Assembly (NCBI RefSeq): GCF_007989105.1
Contig: NZ_BJVK01000021.1
Span: 1-36,522 of the forward strand
Direction: 5' to 3'
Source: Lentilactobacillus kefiri
Lineage (GTDB): Bacteria > Bacillota > Bacilli > Lactobacillales > Lactobacillaceae
Length of the DNA stretch: 36,522 nt
Positions within the stretch are counted from its first letter, which is position 1, and each line of letters begins with the position of its first letter. Made by a program: the position numbers and the translations under genes. This document shows, in pieces, positions 28,777 to 36,510 of this stretch. Under the pieces are notes generated by a model. The model was not told the origin of the DNA and ran no database searches. It saw nothing but the letters and a program-made list of their open reading frames with translations.

Positions 28777-28823
28777 CCATTAAAGGCTTAATGGTCCACT
28801 AATGAAATCACTTTCATTACTGG
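28777..28823 (-). other. Two adjacent hairpins in the hpf leader
   Basis: Stem 1 is a 12-base repeat with one mismatch (28796-28807 and 28812-28823, loop of 4). Stem 2 is a perfect 7-base repeat CCATTAA/TTAATGG (28777-28783 and 28788-28794, loop AGGC). Together they fill most of the predicted hpf leader, ending just before the ribosome binding site. They could affect mRNA stability or translation. Confidence 0.6.
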
Positions 28824-28833
28824 CTACAACTTT

Positions 28834-28862
28834 AGTATAATTGAAAGTTCGCATTTTAACAA
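28834..28862 (-). promoter_or_regulatory. Promoter of hpf
   Basis: TTGTTA -35 (28857-28862), 17-base spacer, TATACT -10 (28834-28839), read leftward. The predicted start is near 28827, giving a leader of about 68 bases. It lies between the comFC stop and hpf. Confidence 0.75.
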
Positions 28863-28881
28863 TCATTGGGTCTGGATTTCT

Positions 28882-29574
28882 TTAACGAGCTAAGGTTAAC
28901 CCCCTGACGGAAGTCGCCCCGGCATGGTATAAAAGACTGGCCGCATGCCTTATGGTTGTACCGGTTGTGTACACATCGTCGACTAATAAAATCGATTGAT
29001 TTTCGATTAAATATTTTTGTGATTGAATCAACTCAAATGGCTGAATCAGCTCAATTCGCTGGCGGCGGTTCTTTTCCGACTGCCGGACCGCTTTTCTTTT
29101 CGCCTTCACTTTGAGAATGTTTGAATAATTCACAAGCTCCAATAAGCCGGTTACCTGGTTAAATCCTCTTGTGAGCATGGTATCCGTCCCAACTGGAATT
29201 GGAACAATCACATCTGGGCATTTCTTTAGTTGCCGATGGATCTGGCCGGAAAAAACTTTTCGAAGATAATAATCGCCATTGAACTTGTATTGCTTCATAA
29301 AGTCCTTCATTTGCTGATTATATTCATACAATGCGCAGTTTGAAAAATTGAATGGATAACTTTGCTGCCATCTTGAACAATCACGGCAAGGCTGAGACAT
29401 TCCTTCCGTTTGTTTTCGGCCGCACCCCAGGCAGGTAGGAATATCCGCCAAATCCAGAAAATCATTTGAACATCCCTGACAAATTGGATCATTGATGAGT
29501 GGTGTTGCTCGAATGATTTCACTGAGCCGAATTTCATTTCTGAGCGGCGCTTTACACATCAGACATTCTTTCAT
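28882..29574 (-). CDS. comFC: ComFC competence protein (phosphoribosyltransferase domain)
   Basis: ComF family protein of 230 residues needed for DNA uptake or processing in transformation. The N-terminus has cysteine pairs (CMLC, CQGC, CLGC and CRDC) expected to bind zinc. The C-terminal half is a type I phosphoribosyltransferase fold with the PRPP loop LLVDDVYTTGTT. The ATG overlaps the comFA stop by four bases (ATGA), so the two are translated together. The presence of intact comFA-comFC suggests the strain keeps at least part of the competence machinery. Confidence 0.93.
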   Translation of the reverse strand: MKECLMCKAPLRNEIRLSEIIRATPLINDPICQGCSNDFLDLADIPTCLGCGRKQTEGMSQPCRDCSRWQQSYPFNFSNCALYEYNQQMKDFMKQYKFNGDYYLRKVFSGQIHRQLKKCPDVIVPIPVGTDTMLTRGFNQVTGLLELVNYSNILKVKAKRKAVRQSEKNRRQRIELIQPFELIQSQKYLIENQSILLVDDVYTTGTTIRHAASLLYHAGATSVRGLTLAR

Positions 29575-30893
29575 AGTTTTGCCGCCTTTCGATTCATGAG
29601 CTTGATCTGCTGGTCACAAGACTTAATATTTCCAGACTTGGATTGACAATAAAATAAGACCCGGCCGGTTGGTCGATCACTATTTCGGCCTACCCGACCG
29701 GCTATTTGCACCAAAGCCGCCGCTGAAAAGATCTCGTCATCGGCCTTCAGCACAATCACGTCGATTCCTGGAAAGGTAACCCCTCTTTCCAAGATGGTAG
29801 TTGTAATCAAAAAATCCAGCTCTTCATTTCGCATTAAAGCGACCTTTTCAATTCGTTGCGGATCCGCCGAATAAACAGTCTTAAAACGAGCGTCAATTCT
29901 GGCATTCGTAATTGCCCTGCCGACCAACTCCAAATCTTTAATATGGGGAACAAAGATTAAAAAACGTTGTTTGTCGGCTACTAACTGGGCAATTCTTTTA
30001 AGAATTTTTCTGGGTAAATTGCCACTATCGACCAGCTGATCAAGATTTTTTGTTCGATTAACCGTTATTTCCGGTAAAAAATGGCCATGGTATCTGATTG
30101 GCAGATAGCTGACGGACAGCTTTTTGCGGGAAATTGCCTTAAACAAACTTTTGTCGGGGGTTGCTGTCAGGTATAATCGAGCACCATCCGGCTTGACCGC
30201 ATTTTGCACCGCATAATGCAGCATTGGATTTCCAGAGTATGGGAAAACATCGACCTCATCAATCACTAAGACATCGAAGGCATGGTAAAATCGGAGAAGT
30301 TGATGGGTTGTACAAATGGTAATCTGACTGTACTGATAAGGCTGCTCACTTTTGCCATGAAGAAGCACCACCGGCACCTTTTCAAAAGCTGCTTGTAGCC
30401 GCGGAAATAATTCAATACAGACATCAACTCTTGGCGAGGCAATCCCCACTCTCAGGCCGTTTTCGACCGCCCAATTAATCCCTTTAAACAGCATCTCTGT
30501 TTTACCGGCACCGGTCACGGCCCATAACAAGTGACGCCGTTTATTTTGGAACACTTCGATGACCTTTTCGGCACACTGCTGTTGAAGGACAGTGAGCTCA
30601 CCCTTCCAGGACAACGGGTCATTTATGCCCTTAAATTGATTGGGTTCATGAACAGACGCCAATTGGGTTAAAGTGTCCACTCGCCCCATTTGAATACACA
30701 CGTAGCAATAATATTGGTTATTGGGCAAACTGGCAGTGGAACGCCTTAATTTCGTGCCACACCGAACACAAGTAAGACCATGCTGAACAGTAATGGCCTC
30801 CCGCAAAACAATATTCGGATTGGCCACCAATTTCTCGGATAAATCCCGAAGCGGTATTTGGCGCCCATACAACTCTGATATATGATTGATCAT
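29571..30893 (-). CDS. comFA: ComFA DNA helicase / translocase
   Basis: DEAD-box-like ATPase that helps pull single-stranded DNA into the cell during transformation. It is 440 residues. An N-terminal four-cysteine zinc motif (CVRC...CYVC, about residues 42-80) is followed by Walker A AVTGAGKTEM, motif II DEVD and motif VI QIAGRVGRN. All key residues are intact. The ATG at 30893 has GAGG nine bases upstream. It is divergent from yigZ with about 48 bases between starts, an arrangement also seen in streptococci. Competence sigma or ComK control is not evident from the sequence. Confidence 0.94.
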   Translation of the reverse strand: MINHISELYGRQIPLRDLSEKLVANPNIVLREAITVQHGLTCVRCGTKLRRSTASLPNNQYYCYVCIQMGRVDTLTQLASVHEPNQFKGINDPLSWKGELTVLQQQCAEKVIEVFQNKRRHLLWAVTGAGKTEMLFKGINWAVENGLRVGIASPRVDVCIELFPRLQAAFEKVPVVLLHGKSEQPYQYSQITICTTHQLLRFYHAFDVLVIDEVDVFPYSGNPMLHYAVQNAVKPDGARLYLTATPDKSLFKAISRKKLSVSYLPIRYHGHFLPEITVNRTKNLDQLVDSGNLPRKILKRIAQLVADKQRFLIFVPHIKDLELVGRAITNARIDARFKTVYSADPQRIEKVALMRNEELDFLITTTILERGVTFPGIDVIVLKADDEIFSAAALVQIAGRVGRNSDRPTGRVLFYCQSKSGNIKSCDQQIKLMNRKAAKL

Positions 30894-30941
30894 ATAAAGT
30901 CACCTCAATCATTAATTACGAAAAAACTGGAGGAATCCTTT

Positions 30942-31607
30942 TTGAAGAATGAATCTCTAACAATTAAATCAAATGGTACTCACGAAATTGAAATCAAAAA
31001 ATCACGTTTCATCTGCACGATGGCAAGAATCGAAAATGAAGATCAGGCCAAAAATATCATCGCAAAAGTTTCCAAAGATAATGCCAAGGCAAATCATAAC
31101 TGCTTTGCCTACATGTTGGGCGACGATGATCACATTCAACGTGAAAGTGACAACGGCGAACCTTCAGGAACGGCCGGCGTCCCCATTCTGGAAGTTCTTA
31201 AAATGAATCAGCTGCATAATGTGCTGGCAGTCGTAACCAGGTACTTCAGTGGGATCAAGCTTGGTGCCGGTGGCCTAATCCGGGCTTATAGCAACGCAAC
31301 GTCGACGACTATTGATTCGCTGGGAATTGTTAAGCTGGTCAATAAGCAGGAAATCAAGCTCACCATTGAATACAATCAGTTTGATAAGCTCAAATATTTT
31401 TTGGAACAAGCATCAATTCCGATTGAGGCAACCAACTATACGGATAAAATTGAAGTGGTCATCGCCGTCAGTAAGCAAGATTTTGAACCGCTCATCACGC
31501 AAATCACAAACTTGTTGAGTGATCAGTTCAGTTATAAAAAAGGCGAGTGGAAAATGTTTGAAGTACCCTATTCCCGTGAAGCCCGTCAAAAAGATGAAGA
31601 TAATTAA
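30942..31607 (+). CDS. yigZ: YigZ/IMPACT family protein
   Basis: Uncharacterised-function protein of the YigZ/IMPACT (UPF0029) family, 221 residues. The N-terminal domain contains the family signature: IEIKKSRFI, then NHNCFAYMLG, DNGEPSGTAGVPILEVL and VVTRYFSGIKLGAGGLIRAY. A C-terminal ferredoxin-like domain (DUF1949 type) follows. I choose TTG at 30942, with GGAGGA seven bases upstream. The ATG at 30882 has no ribosome binding site and would overlap the comFA start. Translation-related roles are suggested for relatives, but nothing here specifies one. Confidence 0.9.
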   Translation: MKNESLTIKSNGTHEIEIKKSRFICTMARIENEDQAKNIIAKVSKDNAKANHNCFAYMLGDDDHIQRESDNGEPSGTAGVPILEVLKMNQLHNVLAVVTRYFSGIKLGAGGLIRAYSNATSTTIDSLGIVKLVNKQEIKLTIEYNQFDKLKYFLEQASIPIEATNYTDKIEVVIAVSKQDFEPLITQITNLLSDQFSYKKGEWKMFEVPYSREARQKDEDN

Positions 31608-31645
31608 AAGGAGATCACCCACTAATGGGCAATCTCCTTTTTTGT
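31606..31645. terminator. Bidirectional terminator between yigZ and tagO
   Basis: AAAAGGAGAT (31606-31615) pairs with AATCTCCTTTT, with an inner CCCA/TGGG. The stem is followed by TTTTTTG on + and TTTTAATT on -, so it can serve both convergent genes. Confidence 0.85.
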
Positions 31646-31676
31646 TTTTAAAATATGAATTTCTAAAATTGAAGCT

Positions 31677-32768
31677 CTAATGATTATTTTTACTGGTTGT
31701 ATCTTTAACTAACTTCTTAATGCCATTCAACAGTGGCTGACGATCGGGACCAACCAAGCCAATCGTTTCAACAAACAGCTCCAACCCAATTAAAACGGCG
31801 ACTGTGAGTAAAACGGAACCCCACAACGGCGAAATCGGATAAAGCAATGAAATGAACGAAAAGATCAGTGCAAGACCATAAATAACCAATACAGTCTGTC
31901 GATGAGTCAAGCCAATCTGCATCAGTCTGTGATGCAAATGCCGCTTATCTGCGTGAGTAATTGGCTCCTTATTCAGCAAACGTCTGAAGATGGCGAAAAC
32001 CGTATCGGTGATTGGCACTCCCATAATCATGACAGGAATCAATAGGGTGATGAAAGTCGCATTTTTCAAACCGGATAGCGAAAAGACCGACATCATAAAT
32101 CCAATGAACAGTGCTCCGGTATCCCCGAGATAAATTCGGGCAGGGAAAAAATTGTATGGCAAAAAGCCAATACATGCAGCAACCAAGGTAAAAATCATAA
32201 TGGCGACAAAAATATTTCCCACGTTCAGGAAGAACATCGCCGTAATACCCATCGTGGTCAATGCAATAATGGCAACACCAGTCGCCAGTCCATCCAACCC
32301 ATCGATTAAGTTTACCGCATTGGTAATCGCCAAAATCCAGATCCACGTTACCGGCAAGCTCATCCATCCGAGATGAATGGTAAAAAACGGCAACGTAATG
32401 GTGGTCATCTTCACACCGGCTGTGAAGTAAACCCACAGAGCAGCAATTGAGATACCCAAAACTTTTTGACGCGGCTTCAATACGAAAATATCATCAATAA
32501 TACCAGTTAAAATAATGATAACTTCTCCACCATAGACACCCCAAAGAATTTTCGTTGGGAATTGATCCCGCAGCAAAATCATCGTCGTAAAGGTGTAAGC
32601 AATAAAAATTGCCAACCCACCGATCGTTGGCATAGGAATTTTATTAACCCGTCTTTTGTTCGGACGATCCTCTGCCCCAACGGCAAACGCCAGTTTCCGG
32701 ATAAATGGGGTTAAGACTGCGGAAATAATCATGGTAGCAAATAAAGACACAATGATCTCAAATTTCAA
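31677..32768 (-). CDS. tagO: Undecaprenyl-phosphate GlcNAc-1-phosphate transferase (TagO/WecA type)
   Basis: Membrane enzyme of the MraY/WecA family, 363 residues and about eleven helices. It puts GlcNAc-1-phosphate on undecaprenyl phosphate, the first step of wall teichoic acid and some polysaccharides. Catalytic motifs are visible: GIIDDIFVLKPRQK (Asp pair), NAVNLIDGLDGLATG, and the cytoplasmic HLHHRLMQIGLTHRQ (His-rich loop). The start is TTG at 32768, seven bases after GAGG. A single gene with its own strong promoter. TagO is chosen over WecA because of the Gram-positive context. Confidence 0.93.
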   Translation of the reverse strand: MKFEIIVSLFATMIISAVLTPFIRKLAFAVGAEDRPNKRRVNKIPMPTIGGLAIFIAYTFTTMILLRDQFPTKILWGVYGGEVIIILTGIIDDIFVLKPRQKVLGISIAALWVYFTAGVKMTTITLPFFTIHLGWMSLPVTWIWILAITNAVNLIDGLDGLATGVAIIALTTMGITAMFFLNVGNIFVAIMIFTLVAACIGFLPYNFFPARIYLGDTGALFIGFMMSVFSLSGLKNATFITLLIPVMIMGVPITDTVFAIFRRLLNKEPITHADKRHLHHRLMQIGLTHRQTVLVIYGLALIFSFISLLYPISPLWGSVLLTVAVLIGLELFVETIGLVGPDRQPLLNGIKKLVKDTTSKNNH

Positions 32769-32810
32769 AATGTAACCTCACTTATTTCCTTCCAAGTTAT
32801 TATTAGTTCA

Positions 32811-32839
32811 ATTATACAAATGACAAATCATAAAAACAA
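32811..32839 (-). promoter_or_regulatory. Promoter of tagO
   Basis: TTGTTT -35 (32834-32839), 17-base spacer and perfect TATAAT -10 (32811-32816), read leftward. It is divergent from the lrgAB promoter, with about 98 bases between the two -35 elements. Confidence 0.8.
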
Positions 32840-32895
32840 GGTATGACTGTTATAGAAAGTAAACGGGCTTATTTAGAAAAGTCGTACGGACCAAT

Positions 32896-32936
32896 TGTGT
32901 GGCGCTTCACATTTAACAAATTTAGTAACGCTTTCA
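32896..32936 (+). promoter_or_regulatory. Candidate operators upstream of lrgA: Crp/Fnr-like dyad and cre-like site
   Basis: At 32896-32911, TGTGT-N6-TCACA matches the Crp/Fnr-family consensus TGTGA-N6-TCACA at nine of ten positions; it is centred about 70 bases before the predicted start. At 32923-32936, TAGTAACGCTTTCA matches the CcpA cre consensus TGWNANCGNTNWCA except at positions 2 and 3, and abuts the -35. Both are suggestions from consensus only. Confidence 0.45.
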
Positions 32937-32937
32937 A

Positions 32938-32966
32938 TTGTCATATTTCACAAAAACATTTATACT
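32938..32966 (+). promoter_or_regulatory. Promoter of lrgA-lrgB
   Basis: TTGTCA -35 (32938-32943), 17-base spacer and TATACT -10 (32961-32966), close to consensus. This also shows that the TTG at 32938 is not a start codon for lrgA. The leader is about 55 bases. Confidence 0.8.
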
Positions 32967-33010
32967 ATACATTGTAAGACAACAGTTTCAGTTACCTAAT
33001 ATTTCACAAA
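32943..33010 (+). repeat. 12-base direct repeat in the lrgA promoter and leader
   Basis: ATATTTCACAAA occurs at 32943-32954, inside the promoter spacer, and again at 32999-33010, just before the lrgA ribosome binding site; the copies are 56 bases apart. LytR/LytT-type regulators of lrgAB/pftAB genes bind direct repeats, so these may be operator half-sites. No such regulator gene is in the window. Confidence 0.55.
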
Positions 33011-33027
33011 CGGAAGGAGTTTTAATT

Positions 33028-33471
33028 ATGGCTGACAAATCAAATACTACACAAGCCGAGACAAAAGATGCCCCTATTTTAATTCAAATGGGAATCTTCG
33101 CCGGCGTATTGTTTGTTTCCAGTTTAATTTCACCAATGTTTCCACCTACATTTCCAGTACCAACACCAGTTATTGGATTAGTACTTTTGTACCTGCTATT
33201 AACATTCCATATTATCAAAGTTGAATGGGTTGATAAATTTGCAACCTTCATGATCGGTATGATTGCATTTCTATTTGTTCCTTCAGGTATTCAATTGACC
33301 GCATCACTTGATATCATGAAGGCCCAAGGTGTACAGCTTATTGTTGCTATTATTATTTCAACGGTTGTCTTACTTGTTGTTATTGCTTACACCACTTCAT
33401 TCTTCATTTGGATCCGAAAGACTGTATTCCACGGCGATATTTCAGTTAGTGAAACAGTCGATAAAAAATAA
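33028..33471 (+). CDS. lrgA: LrgA/CidA family membrane protein (PftA-like)
   Basis: Small polytopic membrane protein of 147 residues with four hydrophobic helices after a polar N-terminus. It carries the LrgA/CidA pattern (PTPVIGLVLLYLLLTFHIIKVEWVD and FLFVPSGIQL). First described as holin-like control of autolysis; in Bacillus the homologous PftA-PftB is a pyruvate transporter. ATG 33028 has GGAAGGAG upstream; the open frame further upstream covers the promoter. It lies 18 bases before lrgB. The codon use of both genes looks richer in strong-expression codons than neighbours, suggesting high expression. Confidence 0.9.
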   Translation: MADKSNTTQAETKDAPILIQMGIFAGVLFVSSLISPMFPPTFPVPTPVIGLVLLYLLLTFHIIKVEWVDKFATFMIGMIAFLFVPSGIQLTASLDIMKAQGVQLIVAIIISTVVLLVVIAYTTSFFIWIRKTVFHGDISVSETVDKK

Positions 33472-33489
33472 TTAAAGGGGTGAATTTAT

Positions 33490-34242
33490 ATGTCTGCTAC
33501 ACAAACGACTATCATTACGTATTTAGGGACACCAATCTTTGGTATCTGCTTGTCACTTGTTGTTTTCTTGTTTGGTCAATGGCTATTCAAGATCGGTAAA
33601 GGATTCTTCTTATTCCAACCATTGTTCGTTGGTATGGTACTTGGAATCTTCATTCTCTGGCTCATGGCTAAGATGTTTGGTGTAGATGTTACTTGGTTCT
33701 ACACCAATGCATACAAACCAGGTGGAGATATCATCTTCTGGTTCTTGAACCCAGCAACCATTGCGTTTGCCGTTCCACTGTACAAGCGTAACGATATTGT
33801 TAAACGATTCTGGTTAGAGATTCTGCTATCATTAATTATTGGTTTGTTCATTTCACTGTTCATCATTTACGGTGTATCAAAGCTTATCGGCTTGGACAAC
33901 AACGGAATTGCTTCAATGCTTCCACAAGCTGCTACTACAGCTATCGCAATGCCTATCTCTGATGCTATCGGAGGTACTCCTGCTATCACTGCTATGGCAT
34001 GTATCTTGAACGCCGTTCTTATCTACGCTTTGGCAACCTGGCTCATCAAGTTGTTCCACTTGACTGAACCTATTGGCCAAGGTCTTGGATTAGGTACTGC
34101 CGGACATACTGTTGGTTCAGCAAAGGCCATTCAATTAAGCTCTGTATCTGGTGCGATGGCTGCCATTGCGGTTGTTATCATTTCAATCGTTGTTGACGTC
34201 GTTGTTCCTACATTTGCTAACTTAATGGGAATTGCTCACTAA
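33490..34242 (+). CDS. lrgB: LrgB family membrane protein (PftB-like)
   Basis: LrgB/CidB family integral membrane protein of 250 residues with about seven to eight hydrophobic helices. Family signatures include the LPQAATTAIAMPISDAIGG region and GLGTAGHTVGSAKAIQLS near the C-terminus. It forms a complex with LrgA; in Bacillus the pair imports and exports pyruvate, and in staphylococci and streptococci it is tied to cell death and overflow metabolism. AAAGGGG lies seven to eight bases before the ATG. Which role applies here is open, though the cre-like site in the promoter would suit a carbon-metabolite transporter. Confidence 0.92.
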   Translation: MSATQTTIITYLGTPIFGICLSLVVFLFGQWLFKIGKGFFLFQPLFVGMVLGIFILWLMAKMFGVDVTWFYTNAYKPGGDIIFWFLNPATIAFAVPLYKRNDIVKRFWLEILLSLIIGLFISLFIIYGVSKLIGLDNNGIASMLPQAATTAIAMPISDAIGGTPAITAMACILNAVLIYALATWLIKLFHLTEPIGQGLGLGTAGHTVGSAKAIQLSSVSGAMAAIAVVIISIVVDVVVPTFANLMGIAH

Positions 34243-34254
34243 TCAATATCAGAT

Positions 34255-34289
34255 CAAAAAAGGCCGTCCAGCTGGGCGGTCTTTTTGTT
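34255..34289 (+). terminator. Terminator of lrgAB
   Basis: AAAAAGGCCGTCCA pairs with TGGGCGGTCTTTTT (34257-34286 region) using a few G-T pairs around a two-base centre, then TTTTTG. It follows the lrgB stop by about 12 bases. Confidence 0.85.
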
Positions 34290-34395
34290 TACATAGATTC
34301 TTTCTCAAAGTCCCCTATTTTCGCTACAGACGCTCTTTCACATAGATACCATAAACTTCACCAGGGCACCATTTTATCTGCCCTACAAGCTAATA

Positions 34396-34432
34396 AAACG
34401 GGCTAATCATCATGCTGATGATTAGCCCGTTT
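34396..34432. terminator. Terminator of kimA (possibly bidirectional)
   Basis: Perfect 17-base inverted repeat (34396-34412 and 34416-34432, arm AAACGGGCTAATCATCA) with loop TGC, just after the kimA stop. A short T run follows on the - strand (GTTTTATTAG). The 120 bases between it and the lrgB terminator hold nothing I recognise except a 6-base stem at 34363-34384. Confidence 0.8.
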
Positions 34433-34446
34433 AACTTTATTCGCAA

Positions 34447-36288
34447 CTACTCATGAAGATGGTAGTTGTAAGTGGATATGATAATATTTTGTCGTGAATT
34501 TAAAATGGTTCGTAATCTTAAGCTTGTTTGGTTATGCAGCACATTTTCCCAACGATGTCGTGGAACGAATTGCGGTACCAAAACAGTCGTTGAATAGTTC
34601 CGATCAGCGGCCCGCTTTGCAATGACATCACAGAACCGTAATGTTGGCTGGGCAATTGAACGATAAGATGAATGGATATCAACAAATCGAACATCCGGGA
34701 AGTCCTTCTTAAACTGCTCAGAAGTCTTATGTTCCTTTTCAGGATTGGAATCAAAGGAAACGTGCATGGCAATGACATAATCACCAATTGACTGCGCGTA
34801 GCTAATTGCGTTCGCAGTCACCCGAGTGACGCCACTTACAAGCACAATGACTGTCGATCCGTCAAAATGGTGAGTTGTGGCAATCTCCGTATTGGCTTCA
34901 ACCACTCGCAGCTGCTCGGCCACACGCTTGTAATGATGATTAATTTTGTAGAAGATCCGTAAAAGAATCGGCATGACAATCAAGTAAGGCCAAACATTTG
35001 GGAATCTCAATAGGAATAAGCAGGTAACCAGTGAGAGCGAAATAAACGCTCCGATAAAGTTAATCACTGACTTGATCTGCCAGTTTTTACCACGATTTCT
35101 TCGCCAATGAATGATCATTCCTGATTGTGACAGTGTAAATGGAATAAATACACCAACCGCATACAAAGGAATCAATGAATTGGTTCGGCCACCAAAGATT
35201 TGAATTAGGATAATTGCACCGATAGCCAAAGAAATAATTCCGTTTGAATACCCTAACCGATCACCTTTATCAAGGTAGGCATGAGGGAGAAATTTATCTT
35301 TTGCCAGGTTATAAGCCAAAATTGGAAAGGCTGAAAAACCTGTATTGGCAGCAACCGCTAAAATCATCGCAGTGGATATCTGTAATGCATAGTAAACAAT
35401 GCCATGGCCAAAAATTGTTTCACCAATTTGTGAAAGAACCGTTTCGTGAGTGTTTGGGACAATTCCCATGTAGTAACTCAGATAGGTAATTCCACCAAAG
35501 AAGAAGGCCAAGATAGTTGCCATAATGGCAAGCGTTGCGGCAGCATTTTTACTCTTTGGCTTGTTGAAATTAGGAACCGCATTACTGATGGCTTCAACAC
35601 CAGTCAGTGATGATGAACCGGATGAGAAGGCTCTGAAGAACAGAACCAGTGTCATCCCTTCAACGGGGGCCCCGATATGAGCCGCAGCATGATACTCAAT
35701 ATTTCCGCTGACAATGTTGTAACCACCGTAAATAATCATGACAATAATCATGACAATGAACAAATAAACCGGCAGTGTCAAAAATGAAGCCGATTCTCGA
35801 ATTCCCCGAAGGTTCAGCAGCATAATTGCCACAACGATCAAACAGGAAATTAAGACGCCGTGTGAATACAAAGACGGAATTGCTGAAGTGATCGCTTCAG
35901 TGGCTGATGTCGTTGATACGGCAACGGTCAACATGTAATCGACCAATAGTGAGCCTCCGGCAATTAATCCGGCCTGCTCACCCCAGTTGGTGCTGGCAAC
36001 AACGTATGCACCACCACCGGATGGATATGCGTGAATAATCTGTTGATACGATAATGTAATCGCAGCTAACAGAATCAAGACGAGTGCAGCAACCCAAATT
36101 TGATACATCAAAGCAGCTGCTGACAACGTAATCAAAATGGTAGTAATCTGTTCAGTACCATATGCGACTGACGATAACGCGTCAGAGGACAGCAAAGCCA
36201 AAGCTTTGAATTTGGTTAAGGATTGACCACCTTCGTCAGTGGTTTTTAATGGCTTTCCAATTAGGAGCCGTTTAAGATATCGCCACAT
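34447..36288 (-). CDS. kimA: KimA-type potassium importer (APC family)
   Basis: 613-residue APC-superfamily transporter with about twelve helices and a cytoplasmic C-terminal domain of about 150 residues. It closely resembles Bacillus KimA (YdaO), a proton-coupled K+ importer inhibited by c-di-AMP. Shared stretches include IGKPLKT at the start, ALLSSDALSSVAYGTEQI, AYPSGGGAYVV, GGSLLVDYMLTVAVS, GVEAISNAVP and IPLYAVGVFIPFTLSQ; the tail has VIAMHVSFD and HSSYRS. Many databases would call it an amino acid permease. The ATG follows AAAGGAG. It is a single gene with its own promoter (36337-36365). Confidence 0.88.
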   Translation of the reverse strand: MWRYLKRLLIGKPLKTTDEGGQSLTKFKALALLSSDALSSVAYGTEQITTILITLSAAALMYQIWVAALVLILLAAITLSYQQIIHAYPSGGGAYVVASTNWGEQAGLIAGGSLLVDYMLTVAVSTTSATEAITSAIPSLYSHGVLISCLIVVAIMLLNLRGIRESASFLTLPVYLFIVMIIVMIIYGGYNIVSGNIEYHAAAHIGAPVEGMTLVLFFRAFSSGSSSLTGVEAISNAVPNFNKPKSKNAAATLAIMATILAFFFGGITYLSYYMGIVPNTHETVLSQIGETIFGHGIVYYALQISTAMILAVAANTGFSAFPILAYNLAKDKFLPHAYLDKGDRLGYSNGIISLAIGAIILIQIFGGRTNSLIPLYAVGVFIPFTLSQSGMIIHWRRNRGKNWQIKSVINFIGAFISLSLVTCLFLLRFPNVWPYLIVMPILLRIFYKINHHYKRVAEQLRVVEANTEIATTHHFDGSTVIVLVSGVTRVTANAISYAQSIGDYVIAMHVSFDSNPEKEHKTSEQFKKDFPDVRFVDIHSSYRSIAQPTLRFCDVIAKRAADRNYSTTVLVPQFVPRHRWENVLHNQTSLRLRTILNSRQNIIISTYNYHLHE

Positions 36289-36336
36289 AAATAGTTACTC
36301 CTTTTTCATTAATCTACCATTCTTGTGAACCATAAA

Positions 36337-36365
36337 ATAATAGTCCTTCTGTCTGGTAAAAACAA
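36337..36365 (-). promoter_or_regulatory. Promoter of kimA
   Basis: TTGTTT -35 (36360-36365), 17-base spacer, TATTAT -10 (36337-36342), read leftward. The predicted leader is about 40 bases, too short for a riboswitch. A weaker possible promoter lies further upstream. Confidence 0.7.
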
Positions 36366-36384
36366 GTCTTAATATGTACGCTCA

Positions 36385-36410
36385 GATAGGCCTCTAAAAA
36401 GAGCCCTATC
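36385..36410. repeat. Dyad upstream of the kimA promoter
   Basis: 11-base arms GATAGGCCTCT and AGAGCCCTATC (36385-36395 and 36400-36410) with one mismatch and an AAAA loop, 20 bases upstream of the -35. There is no T run on either side, so an operator is more likely than a terminator. Confidence 0.5.
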
Positions 36411-36470
36411 CAAGTATCTAATCCGAACACGTTAACTACTTTAATATTGAACTTGATAATAAGCAAGTAC

Positions 36471-36510
36471 GAAAATGAGCATTAATTCCAAAACTGGAAT
36501 CAATGCTCAT
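36471..36510 (-). terminator. Terminator of a gene beyond the right edge
   Basis: A 15- to 16-base near-perfect inverted repeat (36475-36510, arms ATGAGCATTAATTCCA / TGGAATCAATGCTCAT) that on the - strand is followed by TTTTCG. It probably ends a leftward gene outside the window. Confidence 0.7.

Noticed and set aside
30918-30925. TACGAAAA resembling a competence sigma (ComX) box TACGAATA near comFA
   Set aside because: It is on the + strand, facing yigZ rather than comFA, has a mismatch, and overlaps the yigZ ribosome binding site region.
31969-32436. 155-codon open frame inside tagO on the same strand
   Set aside because: Shadow frame of a conserved membrane protein; its sequence is odd (many Trp, Tyr, Cys, His) and the tagO frame has all family motifs.
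33028-34242. lrgAB as a toxin or holin-antiholin lysis module
   Set aside because: Homology to a known pyruvate transporter and carbon-control-like promoter elements make a metabolic role more likely; lysis cannot be inferred from sequence.
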